Position numbers and translations under genes: made by a program. From NCBI GenBank assembly GCA_002286855.1, contig NRSV01000031.1:310001-374000 (forward strand): a stretch of 64,000 nt of DNA, given 5' to 3'. The DNA is from Bipolaris cookei. Taxonomy: Eukaryota > Ascomycota > Dothideomycetes > Pleosporales > Pleosporaceae. Shown piece by piece: positions 33,260 to 46,299 of the stretch. Positions within the stretch are counted from its first letter, which is position 1, and every line of letters begins with the position of its first letter. Below the pieces are notes generated by a model that saw only the letters and a list, made by a program, of their open reading frames with translations, was not told the origin of the DNA and searched no databases.

Positions 33260-33707
33260 GTGGTCCAAAAATGTAAGAACTTTGATAGAAACTTAGTTAC
33301 TGTATAACATAAGACACTTCTGGCACGATTCGCAGGGCGGGCGTTTGGCAGGAATAAAAAAATATTAGCGACCAGTTTTCGAAATAACTAGATGAATTGT
33401 GTTAGTGGGGGTTGGGTCTCAATTGACGTACACATTTTGTACTATGAACGCGGTCTTCACCGCATTATCCTTCACTCCTCATTTCCACTTACCGCGCAGA
33501 TCAAATTTGATTGGGTCATGCACACTTTCATTTACTCTCACCACTCACTCTAAAGTTTTTGCCTGATTCACTTTCTGCTTTGCTTTGCTTTGCTTTGCTC
33601 CACCGCACTTTCCGTGTCGCGCAGGCTTGACTTGCGTAGGCTGTAACTGCTCAACGATCTTTCCTTGCTTCTCAACCTGCATAGGTGCGCTTACCACGAA
33701 GCTCCAG
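33260..33707. other. STT3 3' end and promoter of next gene
   Basis: About 450 bp in a head-to-tail pair. The word TTTGC/GCTTT repeats four times at 33573-33600. No coding signal. Confidence 0.5.
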
Positions 33708-36201
33708 ATGGCGAACGAAGAACAGAGAAGAGCTTTCGAGTCGTACATGGGCCGCGCAGATAGCAACAACGGGCAAGTCCAGAGTCCAAACCAGCCTCTT
33801 GCTCAGTATCCTGGGTCAGTTGCTCTGCCGGGCAATTCATATCTTTATCAAGTGTAAGTGGACTTCGATAATTTGGCACTGTCAATCGACTAACAAGCGA
33901 TTTTAGAAGTTCTTGCCGTGGATTTCACAGTCTGATCTAATACGGTATCACTACTCACACAATTAGCAATTCTCTGGGCTTGGAGTACCCCCTGCAGCAC
34001 CGATACCGCCACCGGCAGCATCGTCTTCTGTCGCTTCGTTTCCGGGGTACCAAGGCGGATATTCTCAACCTAGCTATGGGCTAGGGGTATATAGTCCAAA
34101 CGGTATTCCGCAACGTCCGCTGCCACTAGGTGATCCTCAAGCACAGCAACAGCAAGGGCAGCAACAGATGCCAACGGAAAGCGGATTTCAAGGACAAATT
34201 CAAAGGTCTGAAAGCTATAGTGCACAGCCTCTGCCCCCATTGAGTCATAGCGGGTGGCCATACAACCATCCAGATAGCGGAATGGCCAGTCGTCGCGATG
34301 TTCCAATTACAGGTGCCGTCGTCCAAGCATCTCGCAGCCACACTCGAGAGATGGTGCGATCAAGTTCGAGACACAGGAGGGAAGGTTATCATTGTCATAG
34401 TCGTGATCCGGTTCAGACAGCCCAAGCGCCACTGGTGGAAGAAGTGGTCGTACCAGTTATGTTCTGTCATACATGCAGTCACTGTGGTCAGGTGCGCTCT
34501 GTAGGCTTCCACCGAAACAACCCAGTTGTCCCTGGTAAGCCTTTGGTTTCTACGCCGTGTCGCAAATGCAAGAAGAAGCTTGACAATTTATATCGGTCGA
34601 GCAGTCGCTATACTCGCATTCGCAAGTGCACAGCCGACGAGCCCTGCGATTGGCCTAGGGAGCCATTCGGAGTCGATGCTGGACAATATGAGTCTAGAGG
34701 TAGACGGAGAAGTAGAGGGGAGGTTTATGTGAACAGATACTCTCCAAGTCGACCCCGGGTAGTGAAACGCGAATCCAGCCTAGCACATCTGGGTTTAGCA
34801 GCATTCCAACAGGCATCAAGAAAGGAACGAGCAGCTCGGAGGTCCCCACCTAGTCCTTGCTATTCTACAAGGTACACTGGCGAGGTGTGGCCCCTACCTG
34901 ACATTGTACGCATGGAGCCAAAGCGAGCCGATGAGGCGTGCTCTGTACCATTTGAGCCACCCATAAGCTATGTAGCGAAGTCCGATGAAGTATGGCCTCC
35001 TCCAGACATTGTTCGGACTCAGTCATATAGAGGAGGGAAGAGAAAAACACTACGTCGCCAAAGTTCTAGGATCATTGAACTCAGTCCCTCTCCTCCTCCT
35101 CCTCCTCCGCCTTCCCAGCCAAGATCAACCAGAGTTGTCTATCGTAGCGATTCGCAAGAACACCGACGTAGAAGTGCAAGTACATCACCTTCTCACGTCA
35201 GATCTCGAGGAGAAAGGCGAAATGAAGAAGTAGAATCCCGTCTCATATTACAACCCCTGCCATTTCGAAGAGTTATCTCGGACCGCCAACGTACCTCTCT
35301 CCGCACGTCGGACGAGACTTGTAGCAATGCCGAGTTAATACCTCGTCAACATCCAGAATCACCAACCTGTAGAATCTTGAAACCTGGTAGCTCTGACCAT
35401 CGCGACACGACGTCCCAGCGGAGAGCCAGCATGCGCACAAGTGAGCAAAGCGTCCACGTCGAGGTCGGAGGACCTCGTGTCCGGTTCAGCGGCGAACGGA
35501 GAGAGGAATTGTCAGACCGGGAACCGACCAGAAGATCAAGATACAATGATGAAGACGGGTCCAGCAAAAAGAAGTCTGAGTATTACCAAGACCATTCTCG
35601 CGAGCGCGTGCAAGAGCGCACGCAATATGAAACCCGACCTAGACCACGCCAAAACCAAGACTTTGAAAAACTTAGCACAAGGTACTGCTCTCCGATGCGT
35701 GAAAGAGATTACGAGGAGGAAATTCGAGTGGACAAGCAGCGCTGTATCTCGCCTTCGCCGTCTCCCCCGAGAATAAGCAGAGAGTATGAAGAAATTCGCG
35801 TTCGGCATGTTTCTCCTCTACCTACTCGACGCTTACCTCATCATACACTGCAGCACTCTGATCGTGCCCAATCACCACCACCACCACTGCCTCTGTACCG
35901 CCATGTCTCGCGCACAAAGGCACTGGATAATATACGCTCGGTCGCGTCTCCTCCGCCTGCTCATTCTAGAGAGGAAGACCACACAGACTGTAGTAGTACG
36001 GGCTCGGGGGATGTGACAGTGGTGACGAGGACATGGAAGGGTATAGATGAAAATGGACGGCTGGCGAATTTTGTGGAGGAGAGAAGGGAGGTAAAGATGC
36101 TTGCGGAGGGGAGTGAACGGGGTGGTCCTGCAAAGGAGTATAGAGACTTGGGGTATGGTGACCAGGTCAATAATGTTTGCAAGGTGTGGATGGATGTTTA
36201 G
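33708..36201 (+). CDS. Arg/Ser/Pro-rich protein with CxxC zinc-binding pair
   Basis: Exon 1 is 33708-33851 and exon 2 is 33967-36201, with a 115-nt intron whose donor was chosen as GTGTAA because it keeps the frame (YLYQ joins QFSGLG); about 792 residues. One ordered-looking block near residues 205-280 has FCHTCSHCGQVRSVGFHR, then TPCRKCKKKLDN and a further Cys-containing segment, a likely single zinc ribbon. The rest is strongly basic and repetitive: RS/RR dipeptides, poly-Pro (SPSPPPPPPPSQP) and repeated EVWPLPDIVR / EVWPPPDIVR motifs. The C-terminus has an acidic-basic helix (VEERREVKML). RNA or nuclear association is possible from composition only. I do not recognise the family. Confidence 0.75.
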
Positions 36202-36403
36202 TATGGAGAGACAAGATGTCTTAATCAGAGTAATGATGGGATTGAAATGTCTGGACTCGAGACGGAGTTATTGTGGTTTAACTGTATTTTAGAAAAATGG
36301 GGTTGTCATGCTTAATTTCATTTCCAACAACCGTATCGAGTCTGATATGTGAAGAGAAGAAAAAACGAACTCAATACCTACTGCTCCCTTCCGCCCCTCC
36401 CCA

Positions 36404-37813
36404 TCACACAGTATCCAAAATCCGACTCTGCAACGAACATAAGTCGACAACTATACCTACACTTGCTACCTCCTTTGCACTCTCGTCCAGCCGCTCCTTG
36501 ACAAGGGCTTCAGTAGCAGCATCAGCCTCGGCTGCTATCCTAGCCCATGCCGCGGCCTCCTTGGAACCCCCAGCAGCAGGTAACAAGTGGCTTTCGCCTG
36601 ACAGCCGTACCAGAGCTTCCTGTGCCTCTTGGTCTGCGGTAGCTATATGGGCAGCGAGGTGGACCATGCGCTGAGTGAGTGCGCGCTCGCTGGTTGCAAT
36701 GTGTGCAAGGGGAGGGAGGTAGGGGAGGAGTTTGGATATGGGATTGGGTGGTTTCGAGGAGGTAGATGCTGTGTTGGCATTGACTGGTGTTGGTGGAGAG
36801 ACGGCATTGTTGTCATTTGTCGAAGAGTCGTCTTCTGAATTTGGTGCTGATGCAGGGTTTTGGAGACTAAGATGCGCCTCTAGAAGATTGGCTCGCGCGG
36901 CTGTGTATTTGTCGTATGAAGCTTGAATCTTTAATGTTGCTGAAGCATGGTCGATTGCAGAATTGGTCGTGTCGGTTGCAGCAACTGAAGTGCCGTTCTT
37001 GACTGGACGCTTGATGGGTGAGGCGTCTTCAAGAAAAATGCTTTCTTCCTCAAGCTTAGCCAGTTCCCCCTGTATCCAGTCTACAAGTTCATTTCTTGCT
37101 TGTTCGAGAGCATGGACTTGTAATTGGAGAGTTGCTGACGGTGCACTATGAGTTATGTCCTGTGCTTTTATCTTGATGGCTTGAGCTCGCTCCATGCTTG
37201 CTCTGGCCTCCAGAACTTCTTGCTTCAGTTTGAAAATCGATACTTGGTCGTCATCAGTCTGGGAGAGATTATCCAGACGCTCTGCGGGGACATCAGGTTG
37301 TTCGCCAATTGCGCGTTTGACTAATTCTCGAGGATCTGAGGAGGGCGTGGAAGGCTTGGCGCTAAGAAGTTTTTCGAGAGATTCTTGAATGACCTGAAGC
37401 TCTGCATGCCGGTGACGCTGCCGCAGTAGAAAGACATAACCTTGTGTGACATTGTCGTCGTGCTCAGATTCTAGTTGGGTAGGGTTATCGTCCACGTGAC
37501 GAGTCCGCAGCTGTTCTAGCGAAGCCTGGAGCTCATGCTGTTTTGCCTGTGCTTTGGCGTGAGCTCGAAGCGCTTGAAGGTATTCAAGACGACTATCTTT
37601 CAGGCCAGGAGGATTCGTATTGGCTGCGGACAGGTTCTGGGGGCACTCATGGTTCAGGTGCTGGAGTTGAGTTGATGCATTGACTGGCCGAAGGGTAGAT
37701 GTCAAGTATTTTGATAGCGTGCGTCGAATGCGTAGTGTATCTTGGCGAGAATTGACGTAGGCGGACAATGCTCGATCAACCTCTGAAATCGGGCACGCCG
37801 TCTGAGCTGGCAT
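36404..37813 (-). CDS. Coiled-coil protein of unknown function
   Basis: Single exon of 469 residues from ATG 37813. Most of the sequence is helical, with Glu/Gln/Leu/Ala-rich heptad-like stretches (AKAQAKQHELQASLEQLRTR; ELQVIQESLEKLLSAK; FKLKQEVLEARASMERAQAI). A Ser/Asn/Thr-rich linker precedes a final helical block ending ERLDESAKEVASVGIVVDLC. No membrane segment or signal peptide. Composition suggests a structural or spindle/septum-type coiled-coil protein, but nothing identifies it. It is convergent with the gene at 33708-36201, about 200 bp away. Confidence 0.75.
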   Translation of the reverse strand: MPAQTACPISEVDRALSAYVNSRQDTLRIRRTLSKYLTSTLRPVNASTQLQHLNHECPQNLSAANTNPPGLKDSRLEYLQALRAHAKAQAKQHELQASLEQLRTRHVDDNPTQLESEHDDNVTQGYVFLLRQRHRHAELQVIQESLEKLLSAKPSTPSSDPRELVKRAIGEQPDVPAERLDNLSQTDDDQVSIFKLKQEVLEARASMERAQAIKIKAQDITHSAPSATLQLQVHALEQARNELVDWIQGELAKLEEESIFLEDASPIKRPVKNGTSVAATDTTNSAIDHASATLKIQASYDKYTAARANLLEAHLSLQNPASAPNSEDDSSTNDNNAVSPPTPVNANTASTSSKPPNPISKLLPYLPPLAHIATSERALTQRMVHLAAHIATADQEAQEALVRLSGESHLLPAAGGSKEAAAWARIAAEADAATEALVKERLDESAKEVASVGIVVDLCSLQSRILDTV

Positions 37814-39764
37814 TGGACTCGAGTTTGGTCAAAGCCCCGGAGTGGGGATTGACGTACTGGTGGAGATGACAGAGGAAGGGAAGAATGCTATTCGAGGAGT
37901 TGTATGCGGCTGAGTAGCCACGACCGCAGCTTTGACCTGTGTCACGATGCTTTTGAACTTGGGTTTGCGGTATCAGGACAACGCAACGACTGGCGGTGTT
38001 TAGGTGGGTCGGAAGGCTAGGCCGTAATTGACCCAGCGTGTACTACTAGCGCAGATCACGAAAACACGTGCTTTGGGACTTGGCGCATGTGCATAGAACG
38101 ATTGCCTGAGCATTGATGGCGGGCAAAAGCATAAACGAAGAAAAAGGCCCGAGTTTTGCTTTTTGGTGGGCGAACGCAGAGAGGGGAATGCAGGTGGATG
38201 GGAAGAGGGAGGGTCAGGCTAGTTTTCCAGTGGTGCGGTTGCTTTGGGGTGTTCGCTCGTTATTACCAGGAACGTACTCACAGATGGAAGAGCTTTCGCT
38301 GTCACGCACTATAAGAGCCCATGTTGGGCCATGTTGCACCCTATCCGGACAAGATGGGCAGCAAGAGCTGAGGGCTGACTGTTGTTTGTAGCACTACACC
38401 TAGGCAGGAAAGGCACCGGCGGATGTTCTCAGGGGATGTGATGCGCTTGACGCCGTTGTCACACAAGTGCCCGGCATCGAGTCAGCTATGCGCCATGTGT
38501 ACATAAGTATGAAGCGATGTGGCTGCGGTGTGGCTGCGATGAGGCTGCTTTCAGCCGGGGTGCTACTCCATCAACCTGTGACTGCGTATGTGTTACATGG
38601 AAGCGTGTTAGCGTAGATACAAGGAGACGATAGCGCGTGATGGCCACGGCCCATAAGCTAGACGAGTTTGCAGATGGCAGCCCCACACGCGTAAGCTGGT
38701 AGAGATAACGCGGTACAGGGACATGTACCATGCATATGGCATAGGGCATAGGGCAGGATGTGATGTGATGTCAGACGTAGCTACAACCACCTCAGGCACT
38801 CAGAGGCGATAGGATGGCGAGGAATGAAATTGACAGCGGAAATGCAGCTTATGGGCACCTGGAAGCAGAGAAGAGTGAGGTAGATACGAGACAACGGCCC
38901 TTTGGACTCGGGAGCTAGTGTGATCAGCAGCAGACAATGTACAGCAGGGCCCGTGACAAGTTCGACGAGGCATTGTCTGGAATTGCTTTGCGTGGGCGAG
39001 GCTAGGATATGACCGTCTGCGTCAATGAGGGAGGGGGCATCCGAGGGGGGCGACGTGCTCTCAGACACGAGGCGGTGGATGATGCAAAAAGTGGACAACG
39101 CATCACCCCGTGTGCACCAATTGCACGCGGCAGCGAGGGCAGGCGGCGGGGAAAATTCAGACGGCCGGGGGTTGGTGTGCTGGCGACTAGTAAGTAGCAG
39201 CAGAGCAACGATGCGAAACGGAGGCACTGGTGGGCTGCAGGGCGAGCGAGAGAAGCAGGGCGAGGGCGAGGGGTGAGGGCGAGGGCGAGGGCGAGGGATA
39301 GGGCACAGCGCGTTCTGGCAGGCCGCTTGGCGCGACAGGGGTGGCAGAGAGGCATGGACACAGGCGGTGGGATGCCATGGCATAGGCCTGATGGGCGGTT
39401 TATTTCGCTAGGGCCCAAACGAGCATCAACTGCCCTGTCTCGCCTCTCTCCTTTCCCGCCCGCCACCAGTGATACAGCTCTCGCGGCGGCCAAAAGCAGT
39501 TGCGGAGATCTTGCGCCCGCCCTCCGTTTTCTTTTTTGCTCCATTTCCACACGCACTGCGAGCCACCAAAAAGCAATCCGGTACTGACCCCAAATAGTTC
39601 AGGTCCCTGCGTCTGCACTGTACCGCATCGCACCGCACCGCCCCAGGCCGCGTCGCGCGCCGCCCTCAGTGATTATCTCCCGGGCAGGGGCTCAAAGTAA
39701 ATACTCCGGCACACCACCCACCCTCACACCACCATAGAGGCCAGGCTGCCCGCCATTCCTCACC
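37814..39764. other. Long intergenic, divergent promoters
   Basis: About 1.95 kb between divergent genes. G-rich and GC-rich sequence around 39000-39680 gives long antisense frames (up to 200 codons) of biased composition that I do not accept as genes. CT-rich sequence precedes the downstream gene. Confidence 0.55.
39257..39297. repeat. GAGGGC hexamer tandem repeat
   Basis: About six imperfect GAGGGC/GAGGGG units, in the G-rich upstream region of the Msb1-like gene. Confidence 0.75.
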
Positions 39765-42700
39765 ATGCCCTTCTTCAAGAATGTCTTTAATTCCAAGGAC
39801 AAGCAAAAGTCAAAGACGGCTCCCGAGCCCGCGGCTCCCCCCAAGCCTCGCTGGGAAGAGTCATGGACGCGCAAAGAGGTGGCACCAGAAGAGATCCAGG
39901 AGCTCGTCCATGTCTGCACGCAGGAAATGAAGTCGAGGGGTAAGTCGACGCTGCGAATTGGCTCCTGTCCAGTCCCGACTGACCCGCACTCCAGCTCTGG
40001 ATATGCCCTTCATGCTACTGCCCTTTCGCCCCACCTCAGACACAAGCGCCTCGCGCAACTTCATCCGCAACTTCTTCAAGGCCGCCTACGAAGAAACAGG
40101 CCAGTATTCGGGCGAGCAGCTGGCCCAAGAATTGCGTCTGACCGCGCCCTTGGTACACTACCCCTCCACCTCCCCCTCTCCCCAGACAGTGCTCTGTACT
40201 GACAGACACAGACGCTCTGCAGTATTATCAAATGGTGCTGGAGCAGGCTGCCCGGCGGTGTAGTCACCTGGGACGCATATGAGCTCTTCCGCATTGGCGA
40301 GTCCGGTGAGTTCTTAAATAGAGCCTATCCCTCTTCACTCCTCGCTTGCTGACCCGATGCATCCAGACTCAAACTTCGCTCGACATGCTTTCGACACTTT
40401 TATCCCCATGAGCGTCGAGTCCGAGTCACGCAAGAGCATAATCTTCGACTTCTTTGACCTATTGTCTGCTGTGGCTGCCCGAGGCAAGACCAATGGCATG
40501 GGCGGTAGAAAGCTTTCTCGTCTTGCAGGCTGGTGGGCATTCGAGTTTCATGAAGACAACAAGGGCTTCGACGGAGGATACCGCACATGGGAGAAGTAAG
40601 CGCACAGGCTGCACTACACCCCTCCAAAAAATTATGCTGACTTGTCTCTAGGGCCGCGGATGCAGCAAGTCATCTTTTCTTCGCCTACCTGCGATCGCTT
40701 TCACCAGACACAAATGTGGTCGGAGCCATATCTGCTCTACCACGGTCCCTTCAAGCCCTACTCTCCCAGACTGAATATCCTCCCCAGGTACCCACACTGA
40801 TGCAGACGCGCACGACAAAGGTGGTCATGATTGTAGACTCGGTCTCGCCTACGCCATTTGCCCTGCTCCGCCGCGCAAAACACTTCGAGTACCGAGACGA
40901 CGACCGAGCCTTGCAGAGGTTTTCAGAGTACGAAGACACGGTCAAAGCTCTGACTGATGAGTGTCGCAGAGTGCTGGAATGCATATCAACCGCCAACCAA
41001 TCTAATGTAGCAAGTTTGACAGATCCCACTACACCAGACCCCTCGTGGTCCCGCTTTGAGGACTTTGGATTCTCAGGCATCTTGGATAATCCCAGCACTG
41101 CCAACGGGTCCTCGCTAGGTGGCGGTCCAAGTGACTTTTCCACTTTTGGGCCCGCTGCACGCACAAAGAATGCCGACTTTGGTCGCCCTACGACTCCTTC
41201 TTGGGCAGATTTCCTGTCCTCTGGGTTCGCAGACGAGAACAATAAATCTCCACCAACCACTCTCCTGATGCCGAACCAGAAGCTCCCGCCCCTAGGTGAG
41301 CATCGTGTACACAGTTCGCAATCCCACATGCGCAACGGCCTCAAGGAAGACGATCTTGATCCTGGTGAATTGGCTAGTATCACCAAATTCGAACTCGACG
41401 AAACGTTTTGGTGGGTATGGATGATCAGTCTGGCTTCTGAAGAGACCGCGGATCGCAAGGCCGCCTTCGGTCGATGCACATTGATCGAGACACGCATCCA
41501 GGGCGCAAAGTGGCTGGTTATGGAAGAGCAGGTTAAGGGCGCTTCGGATGGTCCTGAAGAAGGCGCGTACATTGTGGAGAAGAAATCAAAATTCAGTTTC
41601 ACAAAACGTGGGCGACTTGGTCGGCGCAAGTCAACCGGCAAGAAGCCATCACTAAAGGAACCCTACAATCGCTCTACCACCGACACTCCTATGAGCAAGA
41701 CTAGCATCGGACCAGACCAGCACGCGAGAATACAGGCTGCAGCTGCAAAGTTGGCCCAAGGTGAGCGAGACGAGAAGGACGCAAGGGAGCTTGCCCAACG
41801 TCGAGGACGCCATGATGACACCACATCCGTCAAGACAAACAGCGTACTGACCCTGCAGCCGCACTTGGTTAACGAGGCTGGTCCAGCTATGAAATGGGAC
41901 AAGAAATTTGGCGAGGCTGCGCTCGATCGCGACGCCCTCCGCGCACAGTACCTGGGTGATACAAGTGCTGGTAAGGGATCCAAGAACAACTTGCACTTGA
42001 CTGCCAACGGGCGCACGTCACCGATGCCCTCGAATGCATCGAACCGCGAATTACCTCCTCTACCAAAGTCAGAGAAGGATCCCGACGAATCCGTCACGCC
42101 AGTCCCTTGGCCAGACTCGCCTATTCAGTCGCCACGCGCTCCGGTCAAGTCATACCAAACATCATCTGGTCCAGAGAAGGTGTTGTCTCCTGAAGAGACG
42201 CCTCTTCCTGACGACAAGTCCGCTCAGGCATCTGCGAGTCCCAGCCAGCATCCTGCTCTGAGGAAAGCAGTAGCCTCCCAGCCCAAAGATCGTGTCAGTG
42301 AGGATAAGGGATCTGTGCCTGAAAAGAAGCACTCGCCGGCCAAGCTCAAGAAGAAAGAAGGAGGCTTCCGAAAGCTGTTTGGTAGGAAAAGGACGGAGAC
42401 ACCAGCAGCTGGTCAGTCCGCGGATGATTCTTACTTCCCACCGGATGCCGTTCGAAGCGAGTCGCGAGTTGATGACCGCCAAGCCAGCGCACGAGTGCCA
42501 TCTCCAACATACACTGATGAACAGCCCGAGCCTGTACGGGCTCCGTCACCAAAGTTTGACCCTAGCCCTGCCGATTCCTCTACCGGCATAGTCGAGCCTA
42601 ATTCATCTGCTGAACCTATTCCTGGCGGCCCCGCTACTCAGCAAGAAATTGACAATGCCTTTTCTCGATTTGACCAAGGCCCAATGGAGGAGATGCCTGC

Positions 42701-43103
42701 TTTCGTTCCTGAAGATAGCGACGAAGATGCCGCTGTGGCTCCATCTGTGCCCCGACGACCAGTTCAACAGCCCAACCCAAGGACACCAACTCAACGTGCA
42801 CCGCAAGACGCGGACGACGTGTCGGAGGAGTCGGTGGAATTTGCCAAGCAGCAGTCACCATCGAACGACCGATGGGCGCAGATCAGGAAGAATGCGGCGG
42901 ACCGTGCAGCTAGATTGAGCGAGGAGCAGGTTCGCCGTAGCCGAAGCCAGAGCCAGAGCCAGCGTACTGATGAAGGCGAGACAAGCGGCGAGGAGACGAT
43001 TGAGAGCCGTGTTGCGCGCATCAAGGCACGTGTGGCTGAGCTCACTGGCAATGTCGACGGCCAGCCAGTTGCAGCTGGGCCTGGCGCGGGCAGACAGTGG
43101 TAG
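39765..43103 (+). CDS. MSB1: Msb1/Mug8-type morphogenesis protein
   Basis: Fungal-specific polarity protein; yeast Msb1 acts with Cdc42, Rho1 and Pkc1 at growth sites. Five exons: 39765-39939, 39995-40152, 40212-40305, 40367-40595 and 40652-43103, with introns of 55-61 nt, giving about 1,035 residues. The N-terminal conserved region (about 1-400) reads WTRKEVAPEEIQELVHVCTQ, then MPFMLLPFRPTSDTSASRNF, then CSIIKWCWSRLPGGVVTWDA, and later TTKVVMIVDSVSPTPFALLR. The third acceptor was set at ACACAG (40211) because only that frame yields TLCSIIKWCW. The C-terminal 600 residues are Ser/Pro/Lys-rich and probably disordered, with a basic KKKEGGFRKLFGRKR motif suited to membrane or nuclear binding, and a final coiled segment (ESRVARIKARVAELTG). 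Gene symbol by family, not proven orthology. Confidence 0.88.
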
Positions 43104-46100
43104 ATTGTGCAGTGGTAAGGGCAAGGCTTGTTGTTGGCTTTGCGAGGAGTGTGGAACTAACACAAGTGCAGATTCCTTGCAGCATTACAAGATGCCCGTC
43201 TGATTTCCAAGCGTACAAAGAGCTCGATACCCTTTTTCCTGATTTTGCGGCTATTTCCCTAGTTATACCTCTTTTTTTTTACGACAATTGGCCCAAACTT
43301 GCTTGCTTTTTCCTACCGCTCTCTCTTTCTCTGTCCGTCTCTCTCTGTGTGTTATTCCCAATACGTTGTAATCACTTGTTGACACTCTCAAACATGAGAC
43401 ATATGATCGAGAGTAGCTTCTAGTTGTTTGTTTGTTCTCGGTCTTTTTTTCTCCCCTTCTTTTTTTGTTAAGATACCTTGGGAGGAATGTACATTGATGT
43501 CTATGTACATATTTTCTACTGTTCTCTCTATCCCCCCTTTCTCTTACGCGTCATCGTGTATGTGTTGATTGCATGTGTGGGAAGGGAGGGGGGGGAGAAT
43601 AAGGAGGAGATGGTTAGGTGTGGAGTGGAGAGAGGAATTTTAATGCAGATGCGAGATTGTGTTTATGCGTGCGTGCGTATGCATGGGTATATCTGTTTGA
43701 TTTTGCTGTTCAAGTGAAGTGGGGGTTGATGGTTCTGTGAGGAGAGGAGGTTATGATGTGTGTATGTGTGTGTGCGCGTGTTTTTCTTGGGTGATTGTGA
43801 TTTCAAGTTTGATAATATTTGCAAGTTACTTACATACCTACCACTGTCTTATTATTCTCCATTGCTATCATCTGGCCAATGCTTTACCTCTTCTTTTTAT
43901 TTCCCTGTTTTTTTTCTTGATTCCCCCCACCCTTCCCCTTCCCTCACAGCAACGTGCTCATCATATAGTCGTACGATACATGTCAATTTCCAGCAGAAAA
44001 CAGGTAAAATCGTTCTTTGTGTGACGGGCAGTGTAACATTGCTGGGTAATTTCAAGGAAGGTTAAGTTTCGTATTCGTATATATTGTACGATATTATAGC
44101 TGACTTAATTGTTTTGAAGGAATAATATGGCGTTAATGACATTCCAACATTCTGACCCCCCTGATGTGATTTTAATCTTATGTTTTTTTTAATACGAACA
44201 TTCGATGCAGCCCCGGATGCATAAGGGTATGTTGCTAAGTAAAAGGGAGAGAGAGAATAGACAGAGAAAAAAATAGGAGGTGCAAACTAGGGTTTCAGGT
44301 ATATTGTGGCTTTCGGCAGCTCATAAAGTAGTGCTATAAGAGTGCGTGTTAAGATGTAGTAAGCGCCGATAGAGAAAGCGAGGAGTGATCATAGGGGAGG
44401 TGGTGGTTATTGTTGTTGCTGTTGTTGCTGTTAAGAAAAGAAGGGACACAATTAGTCCTGCAGGTTGCATGTGGCAAGGGTTTCCCAGGAATAGCTGTTT
44501 GCATGCAAGGTTGCTCATCTAGTATGTAGCTTGTGCGGTTAAGTGTGAAGTTGTGAGAGACATGGGGGATTTTCGGATCGGGCTATTTAGTGGTGTGGAA
44601 TAGCATGATGTGTATGTGTGTGTGTGTGTGTGTGTGTACCTGCATGTGGTGTGTCGCTGGAATTGTGCAGTTGACCAGTAGGAAAATTGAGAGGAAGTTG
44701 ATATTGGTACATATGTGGCTAAGAATAGAAGGCGAGAAGTGTACCTGCACTTGAAGATGCGTGGGGTCGCTTTTGTGAAGGTAACCATGCTGGATGCCTC
44801 AATTAGAAATACTATACGACCAGCATGGAAGTGTACCGCTAAACAACTGCATGGATACGGCGCAGGTGTTGATTGTACAGGCGGATCTTCTCTAATCACA
44901 GACTACGGCCCCGCAGGTGGGGTATACGAACGGGGAAAGCAGAAGCTAGCAGAGTCAAAGCGAAGACAATGCGAAGGAAGCGGGTGGGCGGCTATGCAGG
45001 TGAGATGAGCAATGACAACTGGGGAACGAGAGGGGCTGCTGGGCAAAGAAGCCATGAAGGAAGAGAGAGGGTCGAAGGGTGGGTTGATGGGTGGGTTGAT
45101 GGGCAGGTCTGGGCGAGGCAGTTGCGGTCGAGATGCGTCATTGGAGTGGATGCTGGGACATGCACGATGCTAAAAATATCGCGTTTCGGGGCGTGATTGG
45201 CGATGCGCGCTAGGAAGCGCGGTGCTGCGAGCCCTAATCCAACATCACAGCTACGTGGGCTGGGCAAGACGGGGAAAGAGAGGTGGTTGTTTGGGCGTGA
45301 TGTCACGATGCAGGCGCGGCGTGCACAAATATGTTCATGTTGCAGAGAAGGATAAGTAAGTACTTACTGACGAGGGCAATGCGGATAGGTCAGTAGTATA
45401 ATGAAGGGTGAAGAATTAGACCGCAGTTTCAGATGGAGAATCCCCCGCCTCCGACGGCGACGGGAGCCACTAGAGATGACATGCTTCGCCATGTGTTGCA
45501 ATCGAGACGTGGCTTGGCAAAGGGCGCAATGCAGCAGCGCGCGGTGGGCCGGCGTGGCAGGGCCTGGTGATTTCAGGGCGTGTTGCACAGGTCGAGGCAG
45601 ACATGGCGGCATGGGGGGCCAGGTGTGCAGGCACAAGCACAAGCGCCGAGGGTAGCTGTGATGGATCTGACAGCCAGGCAGCCAGGCAGCCAGGCAGGCA
45701 GCCTCTGCTGCAGTCCGGGTCGAGGGCGAGCGACAAGTAGTAGTAGTACTACTGCTGCTACAGACAGGCGTCGAGATACATATGTCCTTAAAATAACTCT
45801 GGAGGGCTAGAGGGAGAGGGCGGACGGTTGACACGGCGGCGGCGTGGCCAATGGGGTTTTGCTTGCGCGGTGGGCCGGGCGGGCCAAAGCAGGCAAATAC
45901 GCCGTAAGCGGGCATATTAGCGACGGCATGGCCTGGCGAGCGCAGACGCCAGGCTTCTAAATATAGGGGCGCCCGCCCGCTCCATCGTCGCTCTCTCCAA
46001 ACCACATTTCGCCCAGCCCAGAGCCTCAGCGACGCCGCGCCTACATACTGCTGCAACTCCCCCCATCGTCCCCCTCTGCGCTGCCCCCAGCCCATATAGC

Positions 46101-46299
46101 CCTCGGGTCGCCGAGACGATCCGCCTCGCCCACCGCGCCGACTTTGGCCGCCCGCCCGCCCTCTGCTGCTGAAACACTGGCCGTGAGCGTGCCGCGCAAG
46201 CTACCCGTACCACCACGATTCTTTTGTGCTCCACGACCCTTTGCTAGCCCACCTCCCCGTCGCTCCATGCGCTTTGACGTCTAGCATCCTCCATCCACC
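43104..46299. other. 3.2-kb gene-free region upstream of the MADS gene
   Basis: Starts with a T/C-rich 3' region (pyrimidine tracts 43270-43350), then AT-rich and TG-rich sequence, then GC-rich sequence from 45500 with CCAGG repeats near 45670-45705. Long antisense frames around 45364-46234 are GC-composition artefacts. Likely the extended promoter and 5' leader of the Rlm1-like factor. Confidence 0.5.
44615..44637. repeat. (TG)n microsatellite
   Basis: About eleven uninterrupted TG dinucleotides. Confidence 0.9.

Noticed and set aside
39002..39556. 184- and 200-codon minus-strand frames in the Msb1 upstream region
   Set aside because: Overlapping frames created by GAGGGC-type repeats; Pro/Arg/Ser bias only.
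40751..41641. 296-codon minus-strand frame
   Set aside because: Antisense of conserved Msb1-like coding sequence; its own translation resembles nothing and is Ser/Arg biased.
45364..46095. 243-codon minus-strand frame upstream of the MADS gene
   Set aside because: GC-rich promoter sequence; Arg/Pro/Ser composition and no conserved pattern.
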